Shown here: positions 29,004 through 37,941 of the stretch, piece by piece
Layout: every line of letters begins with the position of its first letter
How positions within the stretch are numbered: position 1 is the first letter of the stretch
Notes under the pieces: generated by a model
The model's database searches: none
The model's input: the letters and a program-made list of their open reading frames with translations, nothing else
What the model was told of the DNA's origin: nothing
Made by a program: the position numbers and the translations under genes
From: an uncultured Christensenellaceae bacterium
GTDB lineage: Bacteria; Bacillota; Clostridia; Christensenellales; UBA3700
DNA length: 64,000 nt
Reading direction: 5' to 3'
Assembly (NCBI GenBank): GCA_944383895.1
Contig: CALWRH010000003.1
Span: forward strand, 124,001 to 188,000

Positions 29004-29516
29004 ATGAAAAAAACATTTACAGTATTTCTGATAGCGTTGACGGCGGTATTGCTCGTAGTGTCATTTGCGGCCTGCAGCGTCAAGATCACGACAGACGAGA
29101 TCTGGAACCTCGCTACCTTCAAGACGGGCAGCGGAGAAAAGGGCAGAGACGTTTATATCAAAGTCAGCAGAGGCGGCACTGTCTTCTACGAGTACGAAAC
29201 CAAGAACGGCGTCGAGCAGGAAAAACAGAATCCCGAAGAATTCAAGGCTCCCGCTTTCGTTCTCGACGGCAACGTATCGTTGAGCCTCTCGGGTGACTAT
29301 CTCGCCAACGAGAAGACGAGCTATGAAGACGATATCACCACTTATACCGCGGATATTAAAAATACCAAGGCGGTACTCGATATCGACGGCGCTCAGAACG
29401 CAAAGATCATTATTAAGGTCAACAGCAAGGATAAAAAGTTGGTTTCCACGCAGATAGAGTACGTTACTCCCTCCGGAAACAGCGTTCTCGTGCTGGTTAC
29501 GCCTTACTACGGCTGA
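29004..29516 (+). CDS. Small lipoprotein, last gene of the surface operon
   Basis: A 170-residue lipoprotein with a signal peptide (VLLVVSFAAC lipobox), beginning 14 bases after the previous stop with a GAGGTG site. The mature part is a single beta-rich domain (for example AVLDIDGAQNAKIIIKVNSKDKKLVSTQIEYV). I do not recognise the family. Its alternating pattern resembles one module of the 2779-residue lipoprotein that opens the operon, so it could be a single-domain relative or an assembly partner. That link is inference. Two hairpins follow, the second with a T-rich tail. Confidence 0.75.
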   Translation: MKKTFTVFLIALTAVLLVVSFAACSVKITTDEIWNLATFKTGSGEKGRDVYIKVSRGGTVFYEYETKNGVEQEKQNPEEFKAPAFVLDGNVSLSLSGDYLANEKTSYEDDITTYTADIKNTKAVLDIDGAQNAKIIIKVNSKDKKLVSTQIEYVTPSGNSVLVLVTPYYG

Positions 29517-29535
29517 TAAAGCTGAACAAAGCTTT

Positions 29536-29619
29536 CCCGAAAGCCCCTCCGCTTTCGGGTAGGCAGATCGATCGAAACAGTCGCAAGCTCCTCCTTTAAC
29601 GGGGGAGCTTTGTCTTTAT
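29536..29619 (+). terminator. Double hairpin ending the surface operon
   Basis: CCCGAAAGC (29536-29544) pairs with GCTTTCGGG (29551-29559) but has no T-run. AAGCTCC (29585-29591) pairs with GGAGCTT (29604-29610) and runs into TTGTCTTT. The second is the likely terminator. Confidence 0.7.
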
Positions 29620-29636
29620 TCAGCAAGGTTTATTGC

Positions 29637-29672
29637 TTGAAAATGTCGCGGCTATAAGTTATAATATATCCA
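29637..29672 (+). promoter_or_regulatory. Promoter implying a leaderless mRNA (HI0933-type flavoprotein)
   Basis: TTGAAA (29637-29642), a 17-bp spacer, TATAAT (29660-29665). The A of the ATG at 29672 is the seventh base after the -10, the usual transcription start. No ribosome site precedes the ATG. Confidence 0.65.
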
Positions 29673-30844
29673 TGAAAATACAGGATCTCATCATCGGCGG
29701 CGGCGCGTCAGGCATTGCCGCGGCGATACTGCTCGCGCGCAAGGGGCGCAAAGTCGTTGTCATCGAGGCTCAAGACAGAGCTCTCAGAAAAGTGCTTGCG
29801 TCAGGCAACGGCAGGTGCAATCTCTCTAATACCGCGATTTCGCCCGACCGTTATAACGCCCCCGATTTCGTAAAACCCGCTCTTGCCGCTTTTGACGGAA
29901 AGCTCAAAGACTTCTTTACTTCTTTGGGGCTGGAACTCAGAGAGGAGGACGGGAGGATATATCCTTACAGCCTTTCGGCTAACAACGTGGTCAGTGCGCT
30001 TTTGCGTACCGCTCTCTCTTCGGGAGCGGAGATACTCTGCGGTACAAAAGTCAAAAAGATAGAAAAAAGCGGAAAATTATTCAGAGTTTACGCAGACGGA
30101 AAAGAATTTGAGAGCGAAAATATCATATTCGCCACGGGCAGCAACGCGACTTCGGGATTCGACAGCCTGGGTCTGCTTGCACCTTTGGGACACGGCTTTA
30201 CAAAAAGATACGCGAGCATCTCTTATATCCCTTGCCACTCGGTCAAAGGAGCGGCGGGAGTACGAGCACGCGCCGCTCTGAGGCTTGTATGCGACGATAA
30301 GGACGTTTTTGACGGACGGGGAGAGTTGCTCTTCAAGGACAACGCTTTGTCGGGTATTCTCGCGTTTGAGGCGTCTTCGCGCTATGTCCGTGCTTTGATA
30401 AAGGGAAAGATCTGTAAGGGGATCATAGATTTCGTACCTGACAGAACGGAAAAAGAAGTGGAAGAATTCCTATCGACGTGCGGTCTGACGTGCATAGACG
30501 CGCTTTGCGCATATCTTCACAGAGCGCTTGCCGTAGCGGTGGCAAAAAGAGCAGGAGTTGAAGGCAAAGCGGCGGATAAGGCGCAAAAGCTTGCTCACGC
30601 GCTCAAAAACTTTGCCGTTGATTTTGACGGAAACTGCGATATAAAAAACGCTCAGGCGGCATGCGGAGGGTTGGAACTTTGCGACTTTGACAGCCGTACT
30701 CTGGAATCCGGGAAAGTTGAAGGACTTTATGCCTTAGGAGAGGCGCTCGACGTGGATGGCGATTGCGGAGGTTTCAATCTGCATTGGGCATGGGCGAGCG
30801 CATACGCTGCGGCTACGGCTATCTGCGGAGGACAACATGTTTAA
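29672..30844 (+). CDS. HI0933/BaiN-like FAD-dependent flavoprotein
   Basis: A 390-residue NAD(P)/FAD-dependent oxidoreductase of the HI0933 family. The N-terminal Rossmann motif GGGASGIAAAILLARKG and acidic VIEAQ strand end bind FAD. The family signature SGNGRCNLSN follows near residue 48. The C-terminal LYALGEALDVDGDCGGFNLHWAWASG-like segment closes the FAD site. The substrate is unknown for most members; it is probably a cytoplasmic reductase. I chose the ATG at 29672 over the frame's ATG at 29633 because homologues begin just before the Rossmann strand and the promoter -10 overlaps the longer version. The last eight bases overlap the next flavoprotein gene, so the two are probably co-translated. 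Confidence 0.9.
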   Translation: MKIQDLIIGGGASGIAAAILLARKGRKVVVIEAQDRALRKVLASGNGRCNLSNTAISPDRYNAPDFVKPALAAFDGKLKDFFTSLGLELREEDGRIYPYSLSANNVVSALLRTALSSGAEILCGTKVKKIEKSGKLFRVYADGKEFESENIIFATGSNATSGFDSLGLLAPLGHGFTKRYASISYIPCHSVKGAAGVRARAALRLVCDDKDVFDGRGELLFKDNALSGILAFEASSRYVRALIKGKICKGIIDFVPDRTEKEVEEFLSTCGLTCIDALCAYLHRALAVAVAKRAGVEGKAADKAQKLAHALKNFAVDFDGNCDIKNAQAACGGLELCDFDSRTLESGKVEGLYALGEALDVDGDCGGFNLHWAWASAYAAATAICGGQHV

Positions 30845-32423
30845 GCTCAACGGAGTCGCATTGCACGAAGGATTTACGGAACGCGACGTGCGCCGCGAGG
30901 TCGCACGAATGCTGAACGTTAAAGAAGACCGTATCGAAAGCATAAAGACGTTGCGCCGATCTCTCGACTGCAGAGGAAGAAAGGCGACTTTCGTATTGTC
31001 AGTAGGAGTCGGGCTCAAAGACGAAGAAGATTTTCTCAAGGCGAGCAGACAGGCATATTCTCCTTTGGAGAGAGTCAGACCTCTTTCAGAGATAGCAAGA
31101 GAAATAAAAGCGGTAAATACAGATAAATCCGTCGTAGTCGTCGGCAGCGGTCCCGCGGGACTATTCTGCGCGCTTACGCTTGCTTACGCAGGAGTAAAGA
31201 CGATAGTGTTAGAACGCGGTGACAGCGTTGAAGAGAGGACTGCGAAAGTACGCGCGTATTCCGGTGGCGGAGCGTTGGACGTCGAGAGCAACGTACAGTT
31301 CGGCGAAGGCGGAGCGGGTACATTTTCTGACGGAAAACTCAATACGGGCGTAGGAGGCACTCTCGTGTCAACCGTACTTGCGGAATTTGCGGCATACGGA
31401 GCGCCCGAGGAGATAGTTTACGATTCAAAACCTCATATCGGAACGGACAAGCTCGTAGGCGTAGTAGCCGCTATGAGAAACGCAGTGATCTCTATGGGCG
31501 GAAAAGTGCTTTTCAGGCACAAACTTGCGGATCTCAAAGCAAAAAGCGGAAAACTCGAAGGGGTAGTCGTTCAAAGCGCAGAGGGCAGATACGTCTTGCC
31601 GTGCGATATATGCGTGGTCGCGATAGGACACAGCGCGAGAGACACTTTCGGCATGCTGTCGGGCTACGTTCTTATGGAGCGCAAACCTTTTGCGATAGGA
31701 GTCAGGATAGAACATCTGCAAAGCGAATTGAACGCCGCAAGATACGGTTTCAGATATAAAAATCTGCCACCCGCAGACTATAAAGTTGCGGCAAAGACGA
31801 GTGACGGCAGAGGTTGCTATTCCTTCTGCATGTGCCCGGGCGGCAGCGTGGTCGCGGCGGAGTCAGAAGAAGGCGGCGTAGTTACCAACGGCATGAGCGT
31901 GTACGCGAGAGACGGCAAAAACTGCAACAGCGCTTTGCTCGTAGGGGTGAATCCGTCGGATTTCGGGGGAGAAGATCCTTTGGCGGGAGTACGTTTTCAG
32001 AGAATTTACGAAGAGGCGGCTTACGCGCTCGGCAAAGGAAAAGCCGTGTGTCAGAGCGTAGGCGATTTTATGGCTAAAAAGACGGGATCGGGCATTGGTA
32101 GAGTATTGCCGACGTATCCGAGGGGAGTGGAGTTTGCTCCTCTCGACGAGTGTCTGCCCGCTTACGTCTGCGGAGGGCTAAGAGAGGCTCTCCCGCAATT
32201 CGACGCGAAAATAAAAGGGTTTGCCTGTGCGGACGCATTGCTGACGGGCGTAGAGACGCGCTCGAGCTCTCCCGTAAGGATAATAAGAGGAGAGAGCGGC
32301 GACAGTTCTTTGCAAGGGCTAATGCCGTGCGGAGAGGGCGCGGGATATGCGGGCGGCATCACTTCGGCGGCGGCGGACGGCATAAAAACCGCGTTATGCG
32401 TACTCAAAAAGCTGTGCCGCTGA
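30837..32423 (+). CDS. FAD-dependent dehydrogenase of the COG2509 type
   Basis: A 528-residue flavoprotein. The start is the ATG at 30837, six bases after GGAGGA; a longer reading from 30756 would lie mostly inside the previous gene. Residues about 1-85 form the small N-terminal domain of this family. The FAD motif VVVGSGPAGLFCALTLAYAG lies near 98-117, with GEGGAGTFSDGKLNTG downstream and a C-terminal GEGAGYAGGITSAAADG FAD-contacting motif. The physiological substrate is not known. Overlap with the upstream HI0933-type gene suggests that the two flavoproteins work together or share regulation. Confidence 0.88.
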   Translation: MFKLNGVALHEGFTERDVRREVARMLNVKEDRIESIKTLRRSLDCRGRKATFVLSVGVGLKDEEDFLKASRQAYSPLERVRPLSEIAREIKAVNTDKSVVVVGSGPAGLFCALTLAYAGVKTIVLERGDSVEERTAKVRAYSGGGALDVESNVQFGEGGAGTFSDGKLNTGVGGTLVSTVLAEFAAYGAPEEIVYDSKPHIGTDKLVGVVAAMRNAVISMGGKVLFRHKLADLKAKSGKLEGVVVQSAEGRYVLPCDICVVAIGHSARDTFGMLSGYVLMERKPFAIGVRIEHLQSELNAARYGFRYKNLPPADYKVAAKTSDGRGCYSFCMCPGGSVVAAESEEGGVVTNGMSVYARDGKNCNSALLVGVNPSDFGGEDPLAGVRFQRIYEEAAYALGKGKAVCQSVGDFMAKKTGSGIGRVLPTYPRGVEFAPLDECLPAYVCGGLREALPQFDAKIKGFACADALLTGVETRSSSPVRIIRGESGDSSLQGLMPCGEGAGYAGGITSAAADGIKTALCVLKKLCR

Positions 32424-32480
32424 TTCGGCATTGTACAAAAAAGACTTATTATTAAAAAATAAACGAAGACAATTTTTTAA

Positions 32481-32509
32481 TTGATTGTATCAGACAGCTG
32501 TGTTATAAT
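32481..32509 (+). promoter_or_regulatory. Promoter of the leucine-rich-repeat gene
   Basis: TTGATT (32481-32486), 17-bp spacer, TATAAT (32504-32509); leader of about 100 bases. Confidence 0.6.
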
Positions 32510-32614
32510 AGCGTTTGAGGACGGATTTTTCTCTGAAAACCGCGCTTTTTGACGGCAAAGCGAATATATCGTCCGTATAGCAGAATACTAAACAAAATCG
32601 CAAAGGTAAAAGAT

Positions 32615-34267
32615 ATGACTTCTAAACAAAAAATCGTACTCGTTTCCGTACTCGTCGCAGTGGCAATAGTTCTTGTTGCCGTCGGCGGTTATTTTATCGC
32701 CGTATATTCTTCTTCGAGCGGACAGAGAACAAGCGGCGGCTTTACCTACGATGTGGACGGAAAGACAGTGACGATACTTTCGTACACGGGCAGCGACACC
32801 ACGGTCACCGTACCTGCTAAGATAGGCGGCAAGCGCGTGTCCAGAATAAGCAAAGGCGCGTTTTCTTCTTCTAAAGTCACCAACCTTATTTTCGATGACG
32901 AAATATCTCAGATCACGCTTGACGAAGAGTGCTTCAAGGGCGTGACCACGCTCATTTACGTTCAGTTGCCTTCCGCGCTCAAAGAGATACCCAAGAGCGC
33001 GTTCGAAGACTGCACTTCGCTCGAGCATATCGTTATCCCCGACGGCGTTACCACGATAGGGGAGAGTGCGTTCGAAGACTGCACGGCGCTGACTTATACC
33101 GGCAATGACAGCAACAACAAGCAGGTCACTCTGCCTTCTTCGCTGACTTCTCTCGGCATCGAGGCTTTCAAGAACTGCAGCAAGATAGCTTATCTCAACG
33201 TAAACAGCAACCTCAAGACTATATCTCAGAGCGCTTTCGAGGGCTGCACGACGCTCGCTACGGTCAACTTCGGCAGCGACAGCTCAGTTTCCAGAATCGC
33301 GGACAAAGCTTTCTATAAGACCCGCGTTTACAGAAACGATACGAGCGGCGATTATAAGGACAAAATAACTTTCCCCGATACTCTTACCGAGATAGGCGGT
33401 TACGCTTTTGCAGAAAACAAGGGCAGCTCTCTCAAGACCGTTGAGATCCCCGCAAGCGTCAAAAAGATAGGCGATTACGCTTTTTCTTCCTGCACGACGC
33501 TGAGAACGGTTACCTTCGGAGAAGAGAGCAAGCTCGAAGAACTCGGAGTCGGAGCTTTCCAGAAATGCTCGGATCTCACGACCATCGTTCTTCCCGATAC
33601 GATAACCAAAATACCTACGCTTGCGTTCAACGGTTGCAGCGATCTCGTAACTTTTGAAATCGGCGCAAACGTAACGAGCATAGGAGAGGGCGCGTTCGGC
33701 GGTATCGCCAACACGAGCTCTTCAGCAATTAAATTCACCGTTGCGGAAGACAACGACAATTTCGTCGTAGTCAGACTCGACGATTATTACAAGGTAGGAG
33801 AATCCACTACCGAAACCAAGCAGCATTATCTGCTGATGAGCGCTGACAAGAGCAAACTTTACGCATATATCGGACAGTTCAACAGCGAGAACTGCATCAA
33901 CAACAGTGCAGACAAAAACTCCAAATCCTTCAACTTCCTGATATACGGCGACGAGATAAACGGCAAGATCAAGACCATAGACGCATATGCGTTCTACGGA
34001 CTCAGAGCCGAAAGACTCTGCATACCCGAGTCAGTGACCTACGTCGGCAATTATTTCATATCCGACAGCAACGTAAAAGCGGTTTATTTCGGAGGAAACG
34101 ACTGCACGTTCCAGGATTACACCAAGGTATTCGACGGAGTGAACGGACAGCTCAGCGTGCTTTGTCTGAGCACCAACGCGGGTACGATCAAAGACCAGAT
34201 AGATAAACTCAACGACGAAGGCAATAACGACGTGAGATACGAAAACGGCAACAATTGGCCAGCATGA
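32615..34267 (+). CDS. BspA-type leucine-rich-repeat protein with N-terminal membrane segment
   Basis: A 550-residue surface-type protein started at the ATG at 32615, after AAAGG. A membrane segment at about 6-32 is followed by a Ser-rich stretch, then a short beta domain (TYDVDGKTVTILSYTG). At least eight BspA/TpLRR repeats follow, such as TSLEHIVIPDGVTTIGESAFEDC, about 23 residues each. Such proteins in gut Clostridia are usually extracellular and bind host or bacterial surfaces, but the target here is unknown. No C-terminal anchor was seen, so the N-terminal segment probably holds it in the membrane. It has its own promoter and terminator. Confidence 0.88.
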   Translation: MTSKQKIVLVSVLVAVAIVLVAVGGYFIAVYSSSSGQRTSGGFTYDVDGKTVTILSYTGSDTTVTVPAKIGGKRVSRISKGAFSSSKVTNLIFDDEISQITLDEECFKGVTTLIYVQLPSALKEIPKSAFEDCTSLEHIVIPDGVTTIGESAFEDCTALTYTGNDSNNKQVTLPSSLTSLGIEAFKNCSKIAYLNVNSNLKTISQSAFEGCTTLATVNFGSDSSVSRIADKAFYKTRVYRNDTSGDYKDKITFPDTLTEIGGYAFAENKGSSLKTVEIPASVKKIGDYAFSSCTTLRTVTFGEESKLEELGVGAFQKCSDLTTIVLPDTITKIPTLAFNGCSDLVTFEIGANVTSIGEGAFGGIANTSSSAIKFTVAEDNDNFVVVRLDDYYKVGESTTETKQHYLLMSADKSKLYAYIGQFNSENCINNSADKNSKSFNFLIYGDEINGKIKTIDAYAFYGLRAERLCIPESVTYVGNYFISDSNVKAVYFGGNDCTFQDYTKVFDGVNGQLSVLCLSTNAGTIKDQIDKLNDEGNNDVRYENGNNWPA

Positions 34268-34274
34268 CAAAGAG

Positions 34275-34307
34275 AGCCGATTCCCGCAACGAGGGGTCGG
34301 CTTTTTT
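34275..34307 (+). terminator. Terminator of the leucine-rich-repeat gene
   Basis: AGCCGA...CCC pairs with GGG...TCGGCT, followed by six T residues. Confidence 0.85.
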
Positions 34308-34360
34308 AATGAGTTTTAGCAAAATCAGGGTTAAAAGATTATAATTTTACATATAATCAG

Positions 34361-34389
34361 TTGCAAAAATACGCAATAATTGTTAAAAT
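34361..34389 (+). promoter_or_regulatory. Promoter of gap
   Basis: TTGCAA (34361-34366), 17-bp spacer, TAAAAT (34384-34389). Confidence 0.6.
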
Positions 34390-34445
34390 TATAGCGATGT
34401 CGAAAGACGGATAATTGAATATATTTTTTGGAGGACTTATATATT

Positions 34446-35504
34446 ATGGCAAATGTTAGAGTCGCTATCAACGGTTTCGGCCGTATCGGCAGATTGGCTT
34501 TCAGACAAATGTTCGGCGCTAAGGGCTACGAAGTAGTCGCTATCAACGACCTCACCAGCCCCAAGATGCTGGCTCATCTTCTCAAGTACGACACCATGCA
34601 GGGCAACTACGCGAGAAATCACGAAGTAACCTACAAGGACGCTGTTATGGAAGAGGACGGCAAGACCGTTAAAGTTCCCGGTTCCATCATCGTTGACGGA
34701 AAGGAAATCACCATTTACGCAAAGGCTAACGCTGCTGAACTTCCCTGGGGCGACCTCAAAGTAGACGTTGTTCTCGAGTGCACCGGTTTCTACACCAGCA
34801 AAGCTAAGGCTATGGCTCACATCAATGCCGGCGCTAAGAAAGTCGTTATCTCCGCTCCCGCAGGCAACGATCTTCCCACCATCGTTTACAATGTCAACCA
34901 CAAGACCCTCAAGGCAGAGGACAACATCATTTCTGCAGCATCCTGCACGACCAACTGCCTCGCTCCTATGGCTAAGGCTCTCAACGATTACGCTCCTATC
35001 GTTAGCGGTATCATGACCACCGTTCACGCTTACACCGGCGATCAGATGATCCTCGACGGCCCGCAGAGAAAGGGCGACCTCAGAAGATCCAGAGCAGGCG
35101 CTCAGAACATCGTTCCTAACAGCACCGGCGCTGCTAAGGCAATCGGTCTTGTTATCCCCGAACTCAACGGCAAGCTCATCGGCGCTGCTCAGCGTGTTCC
35201 TACGGCTACCGGTTCTACCACGATCCTTATCGCAGTAGTTAAGGGCAAGGATGTTACCAAAGAGGGTATCAACGCAGCTATGGAAGCTCAGAAGACCGAA
35301 TCCTTCGGCTACAACACCGACGAGATCGTATCTTCCGACGTTATCGGCATGACCTACGGCTCTTTGTTCGACGCAACCCAGACCATGGTTTCCAAGATCG
35401 ACGACGACACCTATCAGGTACAGGTCGTTTCCTGGTACGACAACGAGAACAGCTACACCAGCCAGATGGTAAGAACCATCAAGTACTTCGCTGAGCTGAA
35501 GTAA
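34446..35504 (+). CDS. gap: Glyceraldehyde-3-phosphate dehydrogenase, type I
   Basis: A 352-residue GAPDH that oxidises glyceraldehyde 3-phosphate to 1,3-bisphosphoglycerate with NAD in glycolysis. The N-terminal NAD site is [17 protein letters not shown]. The catalytic cysteine is C167 in [10 protein letters not shown], with the catalytic histidine in TVHAYTGDQ. The C-terminal [16 protein letters not shown] is the usual family end. It is slightly longer than the common 335 residues because of an expanded loop around 60-100. GGAGG lies about 12 bases before the ATG. The gene stands alone, with its own promoter and a GC-rich hairpin after it. Its codon use is visibly more biased (GCT, AAG, ACC) than its neighbours', as expected for a highly expressed gene. 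Confidence 0.97.
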   Translation: MANVRVAINGFGRIGRLAFRQMFGAKGYEVVAINDLTSPKMLAHLLKYDTMQGNYARNHEVTYKDAVMEEDGKTVKVPGSIIVDGKEITIYAKANAAELPWGDLKVDVVLECTGFYTSKAKAMAHINAGAKKVVISAPAGNDLPTIVYNVNHKTLKAEDNIISAASCTTNCLAPMAKALNDYAPIVSGIMTTVHAYTGDQMILDGPQRKGDLRRSRAGAQNIVPNSTGAAKAIGLVIPELNGKLIGAAQRVPTATGSTTILIAVVKGKDVTKEGINAAMEAQKTESFGYNTDEIVSSDVIGMTYGSLFDATQTMVSKIDDDTYQVQVVSWYDNENSYTSQMVRTIKYFAELK

Positions 35505-35553
35505 TCGGGCGGCTTTTCCGTAAGTAAAATACACGAAATTTTTCGCCCCGTAG

Positions 35554-35582
35554 CATATTTTGCCGCGGGGCGGATTTATAAA
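35554..35582 (+). terminator. GC-rich hairpin after gap
   Basis: CGCCCCG (35554-35560) pairs with CGGGGCG (35576-35582). The following T content is poor, so termination may be partial and let transcription run into the small membrane-protein gene. Confidence 0.5.
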
Positions 35583-35604
35583 AAAATAATTGGAGGAAAG
35601 GATT

Positions 35605-35913
35605 ATGGCAAAGAAACAGAGAACTGAAGGTGCAGCAAAGAGAGATCTGACCAAGATATGTGCGTTCTGGTCGCTTGCAATCGCGATTGTACTCTTCGTG
35701 GTACAGCTCATTCTCAATGCGACGATCGGCGCGGATCTTGGAAAATTTGCAAATCTGTGCACGATAATCGCGACTATCATGCTCGGTATAGCGATTGCGT
35801 TCCCTGCATGGGCTTACGCTTGCGCTAAAGGCAAGGGATGGAGAATCGTCTGCATAATTTTGCTTGTGCTTTATTTCGTACTCGCGATATGCGGTAATAT
35901 CAAATTAGGTTGA
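35605..35913 (+). CDS. Small three-helix membrane protein
   Basis: A 102-residue protein with a perfect GGAGGAAAG site before the ATG at 35605; an in-frame ATG at 35590 precedes that site and is not used here. A basic, charged N-terminus (about 1-20) is followed by three hydrophobic stretches near 22-43, 52-75 and 83-99. No family recognised. It lies about 100 bases after gap, whose terminator looks weak, so the two may be partly co-expressed. A strong terminator follows. Confidence 0.75.
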   Translation: MAKKQRTEGAAKRDLTKICAFWSLAIAIVLFVVQLILNATIGADLGKFANLCTIIATIMLGIAIAFPAWAYACAKGKGWRIVCIILLVLYFVLAICGNIKLG

Positions 35914-35930
35914 TATGAAAGAATTGCCGA

Positions 35931-35955
35931 CCGCCCGTCAAGGGCGGCTTTTTTT
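35931..35955 (+). terminator. Terminator of the small membrane-protein gene
   Basis: CCGCCC (35931-35936), loop GTCAA, GGGCGG (35942-35947), C, then seven T residues. Confidence 0.85.
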
Positions 35956-36234
35956 ACGCTTTTAACGGTAAACTATGTTTTTCATCCGTCAAAATAAAAT
36001 CAACTGAAAGGTTTGGTTCAGTCAGGCAATCAGCAGGCGGATTGCAGGTTTCTTTGCAAGTTATTGTTTCGATAAAGCGGTAAATTTGCGTTCGGACAGG
36101 GATTTATTAATGTCTGCGTCTTATTACAACAAACAGCTGTAAAACGTCGAATAAGCGCGTATTATGACGAAAATGCGTCATTATTTCGTAAAACGGGATA
36201 TACAAACTCAGGCAAAAAGGGGATTATCGTGCGC

Positions 36235-36301
36235 TTTCGCGCGCGCAGTATGCGCGCACGCGAAAATATGCGTTGACAATGCGTTAAAATCTGAGTAAAA
36301 T
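36235..36301 (+). promoter_or_regulatory. Promoter of the ClC gene with an adjacent long inverted repeat
   Basis: TTGACA (36273-36278), 17-bp spacer, TAAAAT (36296-36301). Seven bases upstream of the -35, a 13-bp-arm inverted repeat (36235-36247 with 36251-36265, CA bulge) of alternating C and G could be an operator or an upstream element. Confidence 0.6.
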
Positions 36302-36322
36302 TATTTAAGTGAAGGACTTACT

Positions 36323-37891
36323 ATGACGGCTAAAGAGAGAAGAAGCGCGTATGCGTACAAAATCAAGAATATCGTGATCCCCGTGATCTTTTATTGCGGT
36401 CTTGCAGGTATTATCGCGGGACTTTCAGTCGCGTTTTTCAACCGCGCGGCAAATCTTCTGACATCTCTTTCTACGGATATTTACGGCTGGTTCAGAGAAA
36501 ACCCGGCATATATTCCTCTTTTATTTTTGGGACTTGCGGCTCTTGCGGGTATTATGTGGCTCGTACACAAGTTTACTCCCGAGGTAAGAGGTAGCGGTAT
36601 TCCGCAGACAGAAGGTGTTATGAGAGGACTTCTTACGTTCAGATGGCTCAGGGTTCTCATATCCACATGTATAGGCAGTTTCGTCAGTTTCTTTGCAGGA
36701 CTTTCTTTAGGAAGTGAAGGTCCGAGCGTACAGATAGGTGCCACTACCGCACAGGGTGCCGCTAAACTCATGAAGGCGCGTGCGGCATGGAGCAGATACG
36801 TCGTTACCGGAGGAGCGAGCGCAGGTCTTGCGGTTGCCTTCAACGCGCCGCTGACGGGTATACTTTTCGCGATAGAAGAAGGGCACAGAAGAGTTACTCC
36901 GATGTTATTGCTTTCTGCGTCTTCTTCAGTCATATTTGCGACGATAACGTACAGACTTGTGGCGCAGCTCTGGGGCGGAGCGGACAACATGCTTTTTCAG
37001 CTCGGCGTGCTAAACAGATTTCCGACCGAAAATGTCTGGATGCTTTTTATACTCGGACTAGGTTGCGGTATAACCGCTATATTCTTCAACTTTGCGCTCA
37101 ACCGTTTTCAACGCGCGATGGATAAGGTCGAGAAAAAGACTCCTTATTGGGCAAGACTTCTCGTTGCGTTTTTCCTCACGGGAGCGGTAGGGCTTATCCC
37201 CGTTCTTTCCAACGCTAATACGGGCGGACACGGACTTATAGAGAAGATAGCGGAGCAGGATTTCACAGTACAGGTGCTTTTACTCCTGCTTGTTGTAAAA
37301 ATGATACTGATCGTCGTCTGTTTTAACAGCGGCGCAACGGGCGGTATGTTTATTCCTATGCTCGCGATAGGCGCGCTTGTAGGCGGCATATTCGGCAAAC
37401 TGTTTATAATGTGGGGCATGGATGAACAGTATTATCAGCTCATAGTCTGCGTGTCTATGACCACTTTCTTCGGCGCGAGCGTGCGCGCTCCGTTGACGGC
37501 GATAGTGCTTATCGTTGAGATCACGGGCTATAATGCGGGATTTTTGCCTGCGTCGATAGCTATATTTACCGCGTTCCTCGTTGCGGAACTTCTCGGCAAC
37601 AGACCGCTTTACGACGAGATGCTCGAGCGCACCCTTGACAGAAGGAAGAAGGAGCCGACCAAAGACGTTCGCCTCGAAGTGGAGATCGAGCTCGGAGGAT
37701 TCCTTGCGGGAAAGAGTATCAACGACGTACTGTGGCCTGCCAACTGTCTTGTGACGAAAGTCATAAGAGGCGACGAAAGTTTGATCGCAGACGGCGAAAT
37801 GAGATTGCAGGTAGGAGATATAATCGTCATAAAGGCAAATACGGACAACGTAGAGAGGACATACGATTATATACTCGGTATGATAAAATAA
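36323..37891 (+). CDS. ClC-family chloride/proton antiporter with RCK_C domain
   Basis: A 522-residue ClC protein. Membrane core about 15-430 with the selectivity motifs GSGIPQTEG, GSEGPSVQIG and GATGGMFIPMLAIGALVG. The gating glutamate is E132 (in GSEGP) and the internal proton glutamate region is E185-E186 (in ILFAIEEGHR). Both being present points to a Cl-/H+ antiporter and not a passive channel. Residues about 440-522 form a TrkA-C (RCK_C) domain, a cytoplasmic ligand-binding module seen on some bacterial ClC proteins. Expected roles are acid resistance or chloride homeostasis. It is monocistronic, with a consensus promoter and a terminator shared with the convergent gene. Confidence 0.93.
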   Translation: MTAKERRSAYAYKIKNIVIPVIFYCGLAGIIAGLSVAFFNRAANLLTSLSTDIYGWFRENPAYIPLLFLGLAALAGIMWLVHKFTPEVRGSGIPQTEGVMRGLLTFRWLRVLISTCIGSFVSFFAGLSLGSEGPSVQIGATTAQGAAKLMKARAAWSRYVVTGGASAGLAVAFNAPLTGILFAIEEGHRRVTPMLLLSASSSVIFATITYRLVAQLWGGADNMLFQLGVLNRFPTENVWMLFILGLGCGITAIFFNFALNRFQRAMDKVEKKTPYWARLLVAFFLTGAVGLIPVLSNANTGGHGLIEKIAEQDFTVQVLLLLLVVKMILIVVCFNSGATGGMFIPMLAIGALVGGIFGKLFIMWGMDEQYYQLIVCVSMTTFFGASVRAPLTAIVLIVEITGYNAGFLPASIAIFTAFLVAELLGNRPLYDEMLERTLDRRKKEPTKDVRLEVEIELGGFLAGKSINDVLWPANCLVTKVIRGDESLIADGEMRLQVGDIIVIKANTDNVERTYDYILGMIK

Positions 37892-37910
37892 TATATGAAT
37901 TAAAAATCAA

Positions 37911-37934
37911 GCCGCCTTGCGAGGCGGCTTTTTT
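37911..37934. terminator. Terminator between convergent genes
   Basis: GCCGCCT (37911-37917), loop TGCG/G, AGGCGGC (37922-37928), six T residues on the plus strand and an A-rich left flank for the minus strand. Confidence 0.85.
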
Positions 37935-37941
37935 ATGCGGT

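Larger units (their letters stand above)
35914..36322. other. 409-bp gap before the ClC gene
   Basis: No ORF seen. It contains a terminator (35931-35955), an ATGACG/CGTCAT inverted repeat (36164-36181), a long GC-rich hairpin (36235-36265) and the ClC promoter (36273-36301). Confidence 0.6.

Noticed and set aside
34378..34395. A Rex site at the gap promoter
   Set aside because: TTGTTAA is present, but the second half (ATAGC...) does not match.
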